From Guyparkeria sp016278265 (GTDB taxonomy: Bacteria; Pseudomonadota; Gammaproteobacteria; Halothiobacillales; Halothiobacillaceae), in the NCBI RefSeq assembly GCF_044582145.1, contig NZ_JBDODO010000006.1: a DNA stretch of 64,000 nucleotides; one strand, written 5' to 3'. Below, piece by piece: positions 17,509-27,012 of this stretch (within the stretch, counting starts at the first letter, position 1; each line of letters starts with the position of its first letter). The notes under the pieces are model-generated. The model was not told the origin of the DNA, ran no database searches, and saw only the letters and a list, made by a program, of their open reading frames with translations. Made by a program: the position numbers and the translations under genes.

Positions 17509-17797
17509 CTTGTTTGGACCTCATGGATATCAATTCAAGGTGTCCGCGCCGGGCGCGAAAGGGGTCAAGGCCCTTGCCGACCGCTGGCGGCGGGTGCAGG
17601 AAGCACCCTCTGGACTGTAGGCAACGCGCCCCGCCGCGTCCATCGTTGTCCCTATCCGTGACGGCATGTTAATTTGCTTTGCTACCTAATCGGGATCGGC
17701 ACGAATCGACGCCGCTCAGCACGCCTTGGGCAATAAAGACTCGCCAGGCCGACGTGGCACCGGATGCGCGCACCCCTTCCCTCGTCACCGGTGAACC

Positions 17798-18694
17798 ATG
17801 ACCGAAAACCAACAGCATCATCGCCTGGGCCTGATCCTGATGGCCCTCGCCGTAATGACCATCCCGATGTCGGACACCATCGCCAAATGGCTGTCCGCCG
17901 ACTTGTCCGTGGGCGAGATCGCCTGGCTGCGGTTCGTGTTCCAGACGCTCTTCCTGTTGCCCTTCGTCGCCATGTACTGGCGCGGCGGGCGACTGCGGCC
18001 GGTGCATCTGGTCCTGGGCACGTTCATCGCCGCCTCCATCCTGTTTCTGTTCTGGGGACTGGCCCACCTACCGCTGGCGAACAACATCGCGTTGTTCTTC
18101 ATCGAACCCCTGATCCTGGTGATTTTCTCCGCCCTGTTCCTGGGGGAGCGCATCACCGCCAGGCGCTGGATTGGCGTCATCGGCGGGCTGGTCGGTGCCG
18201 TGGTCATTCTGCGTCCCAACTGGAGCGCCTACGGACTGGCCTCCCTGCTGCCGATCGCGGCGGCCGCCTGCTATGCCGCCTACCTGACCGCCACGCGGGC
18301 CTGGGCCAGCGCCCCCCGGACCCGGGACGCCCTGGTGCTGCAGTTCTGGGTCGGGGCAGCCGCCTCACTGATCATGCTGGGCCTTATGCTCCTGGGCCAA
18401 GGGTTCGGATGGTCTCTCACTCAATGGGACATGCCGAGCGCAATGGAATGGTTCTGGCTGGCCGCCGCCGGCGTGCTGGCCGCCTTCGCTCACGTGTTGA
18501 TCGCCATGGCATTTGCCCGCAGCGATGCGAGCCTGCTGGCCCCACTGCAATACCTCGAGATCTTCGGCGCCACCCTGCTCGGCTGGCTGATATTCGCCGA
18601 ATGGCCGGACGGGTTCACCATCCTCGGTGGCCTGATCATCATCGCTGCGGGCCTAATGGTGGTACGCGAACGACCGGTCGAGGCTCACCCCTGA
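17798..18694 (+). CDS. EamA/DMT-family transporter
   Basis: 298 residues with ten membrane helices in two EamA repeats (~10-145 and ~155-290). Repeat 1 has the conserved IAWLRFVFQTL...FLFWGLAHLPLANNIALFFIEPL, repeat 2 APLQYLEIFGATLLGWLIFAEWPD. These permeases export metabolites such as amino acids or purines; the substrate cannot be read from sequence. Ribosome site is weak (GGTGAA). It ends convergently with the aldolase, separated by a large hairpin and the aldolase terminator. Confidence 0.85.
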   Translation: MTENQQHHRLGLILMALAVMTIPMSDTIAKWLSADLSVGEIAWLRFVFQTLFLLPFVAMYWRGGRLRPVHLVLGTFIAASILFLFWGLAHLPLANNIALFFIEPLILVIFSALFLGERITARRWIGVIGGLVGAVVILRPNWSAYGLASLLPIAAAACYAAYLTATRAWASAPRTRDALVLQFWVGAAASLIMLGLMLLGQGFGWSLTQWDMPSAMEWFWLAAAGVLAAFAHVLIAMAFARSDASLLAPLQYLEIFGATLLGWLIFAEWPDGFTILGGLIIIAAGLMVVRERPVEAHP

Positions 18695-18710
18695 GCAGGA
18701 CCCCGCAAGC

Positions 18711-18739
18711 GGCAAGTTAACGCGCCCGCGTAACTTGCC
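18711..18739. repeat. Long hairpin after the DMT gene
   Basis: GGCAAGTTA and TAACTTGCC flank CGCG-cc-CGCG with one bulged A, giving a near-perfect 13-bp stem. It lacks a T-tract; it may still stop the DMT transcript or protect its 3' end. Confidence 0.55.
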
Positions 18740-18766
18740 CGCGAGGCCGTTTTCGAAGGCAGCAAG

Positions 18767-18793
18767 AAAAATCCCGCCAAATCGGCGGGATTG
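18767..18793 (-). terminator. Terminator of the aldolase gene
   Basis: On the minus strand AATCCCGCC / GGCGGGATT with a 4-nt loop is followed by a run of T residues (AAAAA at 18767-18771 on the plus strand). Confidence 0.8.
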
Positions 18794-18820
18794 TCTTATC
18801 GACCTTGTTGGCTGCCTGAA

Positions 18821-19867
18821 TCAGGCACTTTCCATGTCGTCGCTGTACTTGCCGAGGCTTGCCAGCCCGTTGTACTTCGCCCGTGTGAAGGCTCGTTTCT
18901 GCGCTTCTTCCTTGTTGGAGGACTCACCCTTCCAGTAGTTGAGCGCCGGCCCTTGGATGGCGCGGGCGTAGGAGAAGGTCAGCGGCCACGGCAGGCGGTC
19001 GGCGTGACGGGTGTGCATGGCGTTGAGGTGCGCGGAGGATTCCTCGACGCCCTGCCCCCCGGAGAGGAACACCACGCCACCGAGTGCCGCCGGGACGGTA
19101 CGCCGCAGCGTCTCCACGGTGCGATCGGCCACCTCATCGACACCGGCACGATTCGAGGCATTCTTGCCCGAGATCACCATGCTGGTCTTGAGGATCACGC
19201 CTTCGAGCATCACGTTCTGGTGATAGAGCTGACGGAAGACCTCGTTGAGTTCCTCCTCGGTGACCCGCTCGCAGGTGGCGATGTCGTGGTCGCCGTCGAT
19301 CATCACCTCGGGCTCGATGATCGGCACCACGCCGGCCTCCTGACAAAGGGCGGCATAGCGTGCCAGGGCGTGAGCATTGGCCTCGATGCAGCTACGGGTG
19401 GGCAGACCCTTGGCGGTGTCGATCGCGATCACCGCGCGCCACTTGGCAAAGCGCGCGCCCATGTCGTAATACTCCGCCAGCCGCTCGCGCAGGCCGTCGA
19501 GGCCTTCGGTGACCTTTTCACTATCCGAGCCGGCCAGCGGCTTGGCGCCGGTGTCGACCTTGATGCCGACCACCTGGCCGCGGTCACGCATCACGTCGAT
19601 GAACGACTTGCCGTCGGCGGTCGACTGACGGATCGTCTCGTCGTAGAGAATCGCGCCGCTGACGTATTCCTCAAGGCTCGGCGTGGTCAGCAGCAACTCG
19701 CGGTAGTCGCGCCGCTTCTCTTCGGTGGCATCGATACCGACGGCCTCGAAGCGCTTGTTGCAGGTACCGTTGCTCTCGTCGATGGCAAGGATGCCCTTGC
19801 CCGGCGCGACCATCGCCTTGACCGTCTTGATCAATTCGTCGGCTTTCTCGGGACGATAGGTAGTCAT
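18821..19867 (-). CDS. fba: Class I fructose-bisphosphate aldolase
   Basis: 348 residues. The enzyme reversibly cleaves fructose-1,6-bisphosphate to triose phosphates through a Schiff-base lysine; in autotrophs it also serves the Calvin cycle and gluconeogenesis. Family signatures: ILAIDESNGTCNKRFEAVGI, KVDTGAKPLAG, WRAVI, IEPEVMIDGDHDI and the active-site strand VMLEGVILKTSMV, where the K is the Schiff-base residue. FLSGGQGVEESSAHLNAM follows, as in class I aldolases. ATG has AAGGAG 8 nt upstream. A class I enzyme is less usual than class II in gammaproteobacteria but common in sulfur bacteria. Confidence 0.93.
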   Translation of the reverse strand: MTTYRPEKADELIKTVKAMVAPGKGILAIDESNGTCNKRFEAVGIDATEEKRRDYRELLLTTPSLEEYVSGAILYDETIRQSTADGKSFIDVMRDRGQVVGIKVDTGAKPLAGSDSEKVTEGLDGLRERLAEYYDMGARFAKWRAVIAIDTAKGLPTRSCIEANAHALARYAALCQEAGVVPIIEPEVMIDGDHDIATCERVTEEELNEVFRQLYHQNVMLEGVILKTSMVISGKNASNRAGVDEVADRTVETLRRTVPAALGGVVFLSGGQGVEESSAHLNAMHTRHADRLPWPLTFSYARAIQGPALNYWKGESSNKEEAQKRAFTRAKYNGLASLGKYSDDMESA

Positions 19868-19966
19868 GCGCGTACTCCTTGATTCCGTGTGAAATCGTGT
19901 CGTGAAAAAGTGACCACCTACGACAATAGTCCCTAGCCGGGCGGTTTTTCAAACCCGCCTTCGCTG

Positions 19967-20419
19967 CTACAGGTAGGCACCACCCCCACCGATCGCGATG
20001 CTCACCAGCCCGAGCCACATGATGATGTGCACCAGCCGACGGATACCCGGAATCATTTCCCCGGCCCGCGACCAGTCCTCGGCCGCCACGGCCATATGCA
20101 ACTGCCGATAAGGCCCGAAAGCGAGCACGACGAACGCGATGATCGTCAACCAACCGAACAGCTGCATCCCGTGCAGGTAGCCCGGCGAGGCAAACCCGTC
20201 AAAACGGGAGAACAGCAGCCCGTAGCCACTGATCAACAAGGCCGCAATCAGCACCCAGATCCAACGGAAGAATCGCGTGAACACCCGGTCCCACAGCGTC
20301 ACCCGATCGGGGCCGGAAAGAAATCCCACTGATGGGCGCAGGATCCCGTAGGCATAGAACACGCCGCCGATCCACAGGACCGCCGACAGCAGATGGATCA
20401 CCTTGAGCAAACCGATCAT
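19967..20419 (-). CDS. CopD-like integral membrane protein
   Basis: 150 residues with four predicted helices (~1-22, ~48-70, ~80-100, ~125-148). The N-terminal KVIHLLSAVLWIGGVFYAYG and the central GLLFSRFDG/YLHGMQLFGWLTI resemble the CopD/DUF2269-like membrane family, in which helix histidines may hold haem or copper. ATG at 20419 has GGAGG 9 nt upstream; a GTG two codons earlier is possible. It lies 31 nt downstream of djlA on the same strand, so co-transcription is likely. Function not established. Confidence 0.65.
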   Translation of the reverse strand: MIGLLKVIHLLSAVLWIGGVFYAYGILRPSVGFLSGPDRVTLWDRVFTRFFRWIWVLIAALLISGYGLLFSRFDGFASPGYLHGMQLFGWLTIIAFVVLAFGPYRQLHMAVAAEDWSRAGEMIPGIRRLVHIIMWLGLVSIAIGGGGAYL

Positions 20420-20450
20420 CACGTCATTCCTCCGTTTGTAAAAACGCGTT

Positions 20451-21233
20451 TCAGCCGGACGCCTGCCGCGAACGACGGACGGTCTCGTAGGCGTTCTGGA
20501 TTTCCTGGGTGCGCTCCTTGGCCAGTTCAACCATGGAGTCCGGCAGCCCCTTGGCCATCAGCTTGTCTGGGTGGTGCTCGCTCATCAACTTGCGATAGGC
20601 CCGCTTGACCTCGGCATCGGTCGCCGACCGCTCCACCCCCAGCGCCTGATAGGCATTGTCCAGGGCCGCCGCCGTGGTTGGCGCACCGGGCCCACGCTGG
20701 TAGTGACCTGCCAGCAGTGCCTCCAGCCGGTCAAAGTCGGCGTCGGACACGCCCAGGGCGTGGGCGATGCGCAACAACGCCTCACGCTCGGCCGGGTCAA
20801 TCTGGCCATCGGCGAAAGCTGCCTGTATCTGGATTTCGAGAAAGACGCGCAGCAGCGTCGGCTGGCTGCCGCAAACGCGCACGAACCGGCGAATGATCTC
20901 TTCCGGGTCAAAATCGCTGGCCTTGCCGCGATTGAAGGCCTCGATCGCGCGTCTGCGCCGCACCTTGGTCAGGCGCATCTGCGTCATGATCTGCTCGGCC
21001 GCACGGATCTCGGCCTGCGTCACCTGGCCATCGGCCTTGCAGACATGGCCCAGCACGGTGAATGTCGTCTCGAAGAAGGTCTGTTGAACCTCCAGCAACC
21101 GCCCGCCGACTCGCTTGATCCGGCCGATGAACCGATCGAGGAAGTGCCCGAGCAGCAAGCCGATAACCGCCCCGATCCAGCCGAGAATCCAGAAGCCGAG
21201 CCCGGCCCCCACCGCTTTTCCAATCCAGGACAT
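20451..21233 (-). CDS. djlA: Co-chaperone DjlA
   Basis: 260 residues. DjlA is an inner-membrane J-domain protein that stimulates DnaK and, in enterics, feeds into the Rcs envelope-stress system. Seen here: an N-terminal membrane anchor rich in Gly (WILGWIGAVIGLLLGHFLD), a TerB-like helical middle (~50-170, VLGHVCKADGQVTQAEI), and a C-terminal J domain (~195-255) with the HPD motif in SEHHPDKL. The ATG at 21233 starts right at the anchor; an ATG four codons earlier is also in frame but lacks a ribosome site. Confidence 0.92.
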   Translation of the reverse strand: MSWIGKAVGAGLGFWILGWIGAVIGLLLGHFLDRFIGRIKRVGGRLLEVQQTFFETTFTVLGHVCKADGQVTQAEIRAAEQIMTQMRLTKVRRRRAIEAFNRGKASDFDPEEIIRRFVRVCGSQPTLLRVFLEIQIQAAFADGQIDPAEREALLRIAHALGVSDADFDRLEALLAGHYQRGPGAPTTAAALDNAYQALGVERSATDAEVKRAYRKLMSEHHPDKLMAKGLPDSMVELAKERTQEIQNAYETVRRSRQASG

Positions 21234-21298
21234 GCGTGTTCCCATCAATGAATCCAGCGTGCAGTGTGCCAAAAACCACGCGGCGACAGGCGATCACG

Positions 21299-23059
21299 TC
21301 ACCGAGACGATTGCCCGAACCGCATGAAAACCAGCATCGCCAGCACCACCAGAAGCCATGCCCCGTACCACGGGTTGAGGCCACCGGCGATCAGCGCCAT
21401 GCCGAGCGTCCCCGCCGCCAGGACATAGTATCCCAGCGGGATCAATGCCTTGCGAATCAGATCACCCTCTCGCCCGATCAGGCCCACTGTCGCCGAGGCC
21501 GCGACGACGTTGTGGACACAGATCATGTTGCCTGCCGCCCCGCCGACCACCTGCAAGGCAACGATCCAGGCAGCGCCCTCCGATCCCAGGCCGATCGACT
21601 CGGCCGAGGCAAACTGGAATAGCGAGAACATCATGTTGCTGATCGTCGCCGACCCCGCCATGAACGACCCGGTGGCGCCGATCAACGGAGCGAATAGCGG
21701 CCAAACCGGTCCAGCCAGCCACGAAACGCCCTCCGCAAGCACCAGCGGCATGCTGGCATAGGGTGAGGCCTGTCCGGAATGGATGAACACCTGGACCATG
21801 GGAACCGCGAACGCCATTGCCAGGATCGCGGAGAACAGGACGCGGCCGGATTTGCGCCACGCCCGAGCGTACGAGCCGGGTCGTTTATGCATCCGGTGAA
21901 GGAAAAAAGTCAGCAGGGACACCACCACCAGGATGAAACCGGGCAGATAGAACGGTTGGGCCGACGTATCGACCTCGGTGCCGAAGATACCCGACCATTC
22001 GAGCGTCAGGGCCGGTGATTGCAGCCAGTCGCGCAGGGGCGTCACGGCACGACTCAACACGAGCAGCCCGACCACGAGGACGTAGGGAAGCCATGCCTGC
22101 CAGAGAGGCATCCGCGGCCCGACCGGCAATGTCTGCAGTTCGTCCTGAAGGCGGCTGATCCAGTCCGGCTGCCATCGATCCCGCGGCTCGAAGTCGAACA
22201 CGCGCCGGGGCACCAGAAAACCACGGCGGGTGGCCGTCACCACGATCAGCAATCCGACCATCCCACCCACCAGCGAGGGAAATTCCGGGCCCAGCCATGC
22301 CGCGACGGCTAGGTGAGGCAGGGTGAACGCCAGGCCCGCGAACAGCGCGAACGGCCAGGCGGCCAGGCCCTCGCGAAACGAGCGTGATGCACCGAAATAG
22401 CGGGTGAGTACCGCCACCATGAGCAGCGGCATCAAAACACCCACCACTGTGTTGATCACGGCGGCGTACAGGGTTATCCGGTCGAGATAGTCCGGAAACA
22501 GGGGCACATCGAGCAGCGCCTCCACCGCCGGATGCCCCGCCAACCCGGCGTTCACGCCGACGAGTACCGGCGTACCCACCGCGCCGAAGGACACCGGCGT
22601 CGACTGGACGATCAGCGCCGAGAGCACGGCGGCCATGGCGGGAAACCCGATCGCCACCAGCAGCGGGGCCGCGATGGCCGCCGGGGTGCCGAACCCGGCA
22701 GCACCCTCCAGCAACCCGCCGAACAGCCATGCCACGATGATCGCCTGGACCCGACGATCGGGCGAAACGCTCACGAATCCCGCCCTAATCGACTCGATCG
22801 CCCCGGATTCCCGCAGGGTGTAGAGCAACAAGATCGCACCAAAAACAATGGTGAGGATGTTCAGCGCGGTCACGACGCCATGCACACTCGCCGCGGCCGC
22901 AACGGCCAGCTCGGTTTGCCAGACCAGAAGGGCGAGGACGACCGTCACCAACCAGGCCACCGGCATCGCCCGCCAGGCGGGCCATCGTCGCACGACCAGC
23001 AACACGAAGACCGTGGCCAGCGGCAACAGGGCCAATGTGAATAAGGCTCCCAACGGCAT
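21299..23059 (-). CDS. lctP: L-lactate permease family transporter (LctP)
   Basis: 586 residues with a dozen or more membrane helices. The family imports lactate or glycolate with protons. Diagnostic stretches: GFGTPAAIAAPLLVAIGFPA, VQSTPVSFGAVGTPVLVGV, GATGSFMAGSATISNMMFSL and AAGNMICVHNVVAASATVGL, all typical LctP signatures. Two in-frame ATGs, 23059 and 23083 (AGGG upstream), are plausible. Neither lactate dehydrogenase nor a glycolate oxidase is adjacent. In an autotroph, glycolate from Rubisco oxygenation is an alternative substrate (inference). Upstream is divergent with the APC permease. Confidence 0.88.
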   Translation of the reverse strand: MPLGALFTLALLPLATVFVLLVVRRWPAWRAMPVAWLVTVVLALLVWQTELAVAAAASVHGVVTALNILTIVFGAILLLYTLRESGAIESIRAGFVSVSPDRRVQAIIVAWLFGGLLEGAAGFGTPAAIAAPLLVAIGFPAMAAVLSALIVQSTPVSFGAVGTPVLVGVNAGLAGHPAVEALLDVPLFPDYLDRITLYAAVINTVVGVLMPLLMVAVLTRYFGASRSFREGLAAWPFALFAGLAFTLPHLAVAAWLGPEFPSLVGGMVGLLIVVTATRRGFLVPRRVFDFEPRDRWQPDWISRLQDELQTLPVGPRMPLWQAWLPYVLVVGLLVLSRAVTPLRDWLQSPALTLEWSGIFGTEVDTSAQPFYLPGFILVVVSLLTFFLHRMHKRPGSYARAWRKSGRVLFSAILAMAFAVPMVQVFIHSGQASPYASMPLVLAEGVSWLAGPVWPLFAPLIGATGSFMAGSATISNMMFSLFQFASAESIGLGSEGAAWIVALQVVGGAAGNMICVHNVVAASATVGLIGREGDLIRKALIPLGYYVLAAGTLGMALIAGGLNPWYGAWLLVVLAMLVFMRFGQSSR

Positions 23060-23190
23060 CCTGACGAACCCTCTCCTGGTCATTGCCGCCCTAAAACGGC
23101 CTTTTGTCATCCCGACGTCTAGGGTGTGTATAGCACTACGGCGCGTTTTACCCTGGACGGTGTTTCACGAATCCTTTTTGCGAGGTGTCC

Positions 23191-24507
23191 ATGATGGAAC
23201 AACACGACCGAGCCCCCCAGTACCGCGAAAACAGCCTCAGCCTGATCGGTGCCATCGCGCTCGGCACCGGGGTCATGATTGGCGCCGGGATATTCGCCCT
23301 GACCGGCCAAATGGCCGAGATCGCCGGTCCCATGTTCCCGCTGGCCTTCATTGCCGCCGCGGTCATCGTCGGATTCAGCGCCTACAGCTACGTCAAGATG
23401 TCGAACACCTACCCCTCGGCGGGCGGCATTGCCATGTACCTGGAGAAGGCCTACGGCAGAGGTCTTTCCACCGCGTTCCACGCCCTGTTGATGTACTTCT
23501 CCATGGTGATCGCGCAAAGCTTTCTCGCCCGGACCTTCGGTTCCTATACCTTGCAGCTGTTCGACGTCGCCAACATCGACATGTTGGTCCCGACGCTCGG
23601 CGTCGGGTTGCTGCTGTTCGCCTTCCTGATCAATCTATCCGGCAACCGGCTGATCGAGGAATTCGCCTCCTGGCTCGGCCTGATCAAGATCGGCGGCATC
23701 GTGCTCTTCGGGGTGGTGGGAATACTCGCCGCCGACACCCTCGCTCCGCCCACGGGTAGCGGTGGTGGCCCCGAGGCCAGCGTCAGCGGCTTTCTAGCGG
23801 CCACCGCACTCGGCATTCTCGCCTTCAAGGGCTTTACCACCATCACCAACAGCGGCTCGGAAATCACCGATCCGCACCGCAACGTTGGCCGGGCGATCGT
23901 GATCTCGATCCTGCTATGCGTCGGCATCTACGCCCTGGTCGGCACTGCCGTGGCGCTCAACCTCTCGCTGCCGGAGATCATCGAGAGCCGCGACTACTCG
24001 CTCGCGGCCGCCGCCCAACCGGTCGCTGGCGAATGGGGACTGTGGTTCACGGTCATTCTCGCGATCATCGCCACGGCCGGCGGGATCGTCGCCAGCATCT
24101 TCGCCGTCTCGCGCATGCTGGCGATGCTCACCGAAATGAAATTGGTGCCGCACAGCCACTTCGGCATGCCCGGCAGTATCCAGAAGCATACCCTCGTCTA
24201 CACGGTGGCATTGGGCCTGATATTGACCGCCTTTTTCGATCTGTCGCGGATCGCCTCGCTCGGCATCATCTTCTATCTCGTGATGGACATCGCGATCCAC
24301 TGGGGCGTGTTCCGCCATCTGCACCAAAAGGTCAAAGCCAACCGGGGCATTCTCGTTACGGCCATCGGCCTCGACCTGCTGGCCCTGGGCGGATTCCTCT
24401 GGGTCAAGATCAATACCGACCCGCTGGTCGTCGGCATTGCCCTAGCGGGCATGCTCGCTATCCTCGCCGGCGAGGCGTTGTTCCTCCGGCGACGACCCGC
24501 GGGCTGA
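23191..24507 (+). CDS. APC-family amino acid permease
   Basis: 438 residues, twelve predicted membrane helices. Helix 1 carries the APC signature GAIALGTGVMIGAGIFALTG; helix 3-4 SYVKMSNTYPSAGGIAMYLE; helix 6 GILAFKGFTTITNSGSEITD, the unwound substrate-binding segment. It should move amino acids or polyamines across the inner membrane; the specific substrate is unknown. ATG at 23191 has GCGAGG 6 nt upstream. The promoter region is shared with the divergent lactate permease. The 275 nt after it, up to lemA, hold no gene I can see. Confidence 0.85.
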   Translation: MMEQHDRAPQYRENSLSLIGAIALGTGVMIGAGIFALTGQMAEIAGPMFPLAFIAAAVIVGFSAYSYVKMSNTYPSAGGIAMYLEKAYGRGLSTAFHALLMYFSMVIAQSFLARTFGSYTLQLFDVANIDMLVPTLGVGLLLFAFLINLSGNRLIEEFASWLGLIKIGGIVLFGVVGILAADTLAPPTGSGGGPEASVSGFLAATALGILAFKGFTTITNSGSEITDPHRNVGRAIVISILLCVGIYALVGTAVALNLSLPEIIESRDYSLAAAAQPVAGEWGLWFTVILAIIATAGGIVASIFAVSRMLAMLTEMKLVPHSHFGMPGSIQKHTLVYTVALGLILTAFFDLSRIASLGIIFYLVMDIAIHWGVFRHLHQKVKANRGILVTAIGLDLLALGGFLWVKINTDPLVVGIALAGMLAILAGEALFLRRRPAG

Positions 24508-24782
24508 GTTTTTCTGCGACGCAGAGGGAAAATTCCCTGATCACCGACAAGGGGCAATATCCGGCAAAGGCCACTCCAGCCTCCGGTTCGCAACTGACCT
24601 AGGCCATTGCCGCCGATTGCCTCTGTACCCCGTCGGACCATGACACGCCGACAGCGCCTCAGGTAATGGGCAGGTCAGACAAGAGCGCTCCCCGGCTACC
24701 AGCGAGGTACACTGCCCGGGTCCACCCAATCCTGGTCAAACGGCCCGCGACCATTCGTCGCGCTCAACAAGGAGAAGCCGCC

Positions 24783-25379
24783 ATGGGAACCGAAATCTGG
24801 ATCGTGATCGCGCTGGTCGTGATCGCGGTCATCTACGTCATCTATCTCTACAACAAGCTGACCTCCTACCAGACCCAGTACGAGAACGGTTTTGCGCAGA
24901 TCGAGACGCAGCTCAAGCGCCGCCATGACCTGATCCCCAACCTGGTCAACACGGCCAAGGGCTACATGGACCACGAAGCCTCGGTCCTCAAGGAGGTCAC
25001 CGAGGCGCGTGCTGCCGCCGAGAAGGCGGTCGACGCGGCGCATGACCGGCCGGGCAACCCGGAGACCATGGATCTTCTCTCACAGGCGGAGTCGGCGCTC
25101 ACCAGCGGCCTGGGCCGTCTGAACGCCACCTTCGAGGCCTACCCGGACCTCAAGGCCGATGCGAACATGCGCCAGCTGTCCGAGGAACTGGCCACCACGG
25201 AAAACCGCGTTGCCTACGCCCGCCAGGCCTACAACGACCTGGTGCAGAAGTACAACGAGTACCGCCGCTCCTTCCCGCCGGTGATGATCGGCAAGCTGGT
25301 CGGCCATGGCGAGGATGCCCAGTTGCTTGAGTTCGAGGACAGCGAGGCCATCCAGAAGGCCCCCGACGTCAGCTTCTGA
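24783..25379 (+). CDS. lemA: LemA family protein
   Basis: 198 residues. One N-terminal membrane helix (IWIVIALVVIAVIYVIYLYN) is followed by a long helical bundle with LemA signatures: RRHDLIPNLVNTAKGYMDHE, ENRVAYARQAYNDLVQKYNE. The short N-terminus ends up outside the membrane in the family model. Its biochemical role is unknown; genes for it are very often paired with HtpX-like M48 proteases, as here (11-nt gap), suggesting a shared membrane-protein quality-control job. AAGGAG precedes the ATG by 8 nt. Confidence 0.92.
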   Translation: MGTEIWIVIALVVIAVIYVIYLYNKLTSYQTQYENGFAQIETQLKRRHDLIPNLVNTAKGYMDHEASVLKEVTEARAAAEKAVDAAHDRPGNPETMDLLSQAESALTSGLGRLNATFEAYPDLKADANMRQLSEELATTENRVAYARQAYNDLVQKYNEYRRSFPPVMIGKLVGHGEDAQLLEFEDSEAIQKAPDVSF

Positions 25380-25390
25380 GCCGATAACCC

Positions 25391-26410
25391 ATGGACTTTC
25401 GCGAACAGCAGGATCAGGCGCGCCGACAGACCCGCATACTGGTGGGACTGTACGTGCTACTCCTTCTCGCCGCCGCCGCGACCGTCGGCGGGCTGATGTG
25501 GCTCGGGCTGACACTCGGTGAGCAGGCACAGTCGGCACAGGGCAACGGTCCTCCATCCACGATGCCGGTGGAAGCGACGTGGAAGGCCTTCGCCTGGGCG
25601 GCCGGCCTGACCGGCGGCGGCATCCTCCTGGTCACCCTCTTTCGCTGGTTCACCCGATCGGACGGCGCCAAGGTGGCAAAGTCGTTGGGCGGGCGCGAGC
25701 TCACCGGCGAAGGCGAAACCAGCCTCAGCCCGGCCGAAAGGCAGTACCTGAACGTGGTCGACGAGATGGCGATCGCCTCCTCCCTGCCCCGACCGCGGGT
25801 ATTCGTGCTCGACCGGGAGGCCGGCATCAATGCCTTCGCCGCCGGCACCAAGCCGGAGAACGCCGCGGTGGCCGTAACCCAAGGGGCACTGGACAACCTC
25901 AGCCGTGACGAACTGGCCGGCGTGGTGGCCCACGAGTTCGGCCACATCGCCAACAGCGATATCAAGCTGTCCGTGCGTGTGGCAGCGATGGTGTTCGGCT
26001 TCACCTTTCTGTTCTTCGTCGCCCGCTGGTGGTTCCACGTCGGCGTTGGACCGGGTCGACGAGACGCCCGCCTGCGCATCGCCATGCTGATAGGCGCGGC
26101 GGCGATCGCGCTGGTGGGGCTATTGACCGTGTTCTTCGGTCGCATCCTGCAGGCGGCCGTCAGCCGCCAGCGCGAGTTCCTGGCCGACGCCTCCGCCGTG
26201 CAGTTCACTCGCTATCCCGACGGCCTGAAAAGCGCCTTCGAGAAGCTCAAGGGCGGTGCCTCCTCCCGGGTGGACTCCGATGCCGCCGCGGAGATGAACC
26301 ACGCCTTCCTGTTCCGCTCCGGCGGCGCCAGCCTGTTCGACACCCACCCGCCACTCGAGGAACGGATCCGGCGGCTGGAGGGCCAGCCGTTGCCGCAGGA
26401 GCGGCTTTAA
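25391..26410 (+). CDS. M48 family membrane metalloprotease (HtpX-like)
   Basis: 339 residues. Two N-terminal membrane helices (~20-42 and ~65-85) precede the zinc protease domain with the HEFGH motif in VVAHEFGHIANSDIKL; two more helices (~195-215, ~225-250) follow, then the third zinc ligand region REFLADASAVQFTRYPDGL. FDTHPPLEERI is the family's C-terminal signature. It should cleave damaged or misfolded inner-membrane proteins. Longer than E. coli HtpX (~290 residues) because of the linker after helix 1. It is in a two-gene unit with lemA. Confidence 0.92.
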   Translation: MDFREQQDQARRQTRILVGLYVLLLLAAAATVGGLMWLGLTLGEQAQSAQGNGPPSTMPVEATWKAFAWAAGLTGGGILLVTLFRWFTRSDGAKVAKSLGGRELTGEGETSLSPAERQYLNVVDEMAIASSLPRPRVFVLDREAGINAFAAGTKPENAAVAVTQGALDNLSRDELAGVVAHEFGHIANSDIKLSVRVAAMVFGFTFLFFVARWWFHVGVGPGRRDARLRIAMLIGAAAIALVGLLTVFFGRILQAAVSRQREFLADASAVQFTRYPDGLKSAFEKLKGGASSRVDSDAAAEMNHAFLFRSGGASLFDTHPPLEERIRRLEGQPLPQERL

Positions 26411-26502
26411 CCGCGAAACGCACGGGTGGCAACATCAGGCCATCGTGCCTGAAGGCGCTCCTACGGAACGCGATGGCCTGGCCACCGACCGCAACGCCGA
26501 TT

Positions 26503-26694
26503 TCAGTGAATCGGTTCGTGAGTGAACTCGATAACCGCATGGTCATCGCCTTGGTCGTCCGTACCGCCATCGATATGCATGCTGCCCGTGTCATGACCAC
26601 CGGACGAGTACCCGCCCGAGGAGTGGCCATCCTCCTCGGCGTAGGCGGCGCACGTGCCGACACGTGGCGACGGCGCGAACACCGGACCGGCCAT
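26503..26694 (-). CDS. Possible small acidic Ser/Gly/His-rich protein, in frame with the upstream lipoprotein
   Basis: A 63-codon frame beginning ATG at 26694, four codons after and in the same reading frame as the TGA that ends the lipoprotein gene. Third-position GC is high, as in real genes here, and the product has an unusual DGHSSGGYSSGGHDTG centre with an acidic DDQGDDHA tail. No ribosome binding site is visible. It could be a separate small gene, a readthrough extension, or chance. The rest of 26411-26706 holds nothing else I recognise. Confidence 0.25.
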   Translation of the reverse strand: MAGPVFAPSPRVGTCAAYAEEDGHSSGGYSSGGHDTGSMHIDGGTDDQGDDHAVIEFTHEPIH

Positions 26695-26706
26695 GCGCGG
26701 CGCTAA

Positions 26707-27012
26707 TCAGCCGCGCACCAGCACCGTACCGGGCGGGAGCTGTTGCCGGAGCTCATCGCAGTCGCCCGGCTCCGGCTGGTCCTCGGGCGCACGACCGGGG
26801 TACCAGATGCGGCACTCACCCGCCGGCGGCAATTCACTCGCCGGCAGGATCACCGGATCAAGCGAGGTATCCCCGCCGGGATAGACGATCACCGTGCGCT
26901 GGTCCCCGTCCGGTCCGCCGCCAAGCAAGGCACAGCCACCAAGGACCGTCACTGCCAGCCCGAGAAGGATTGTTCGACCGAGCACGCCAACAAACAGCCG
27001 AAACGCATTCAT
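26707..27012 (-). CDS. Small lipoprotein, unknown function
   Basis: 101 residues. The N-terminus is a lipoprotein signal: basic MNAFRLF, a hydrophobic stretch, then the lipobox VLGGC (Cys near residue 27). The mature part has ECRIWYPGRAPEDQPEPGDC, a cysteine-bracketed WYPGR motif shared by many short proteobacterial lipoproteins whose role is unknown, and ends in PGTVLVRG. The start overlaps the stop of the symporter gene by 4 nt (ATGA), so it is translated from the same mRNA. Confidence 0.75.
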   Translation of the reverse strand: MNAFRLFVGVLGRTILLGLAVTVLGGCALLGGGPDGDQRTVIVYPGGDTSLDPVILPASELPPAGECRIWYPGRAPEDQPEPGDCDELRQQLPPGTVLVRG

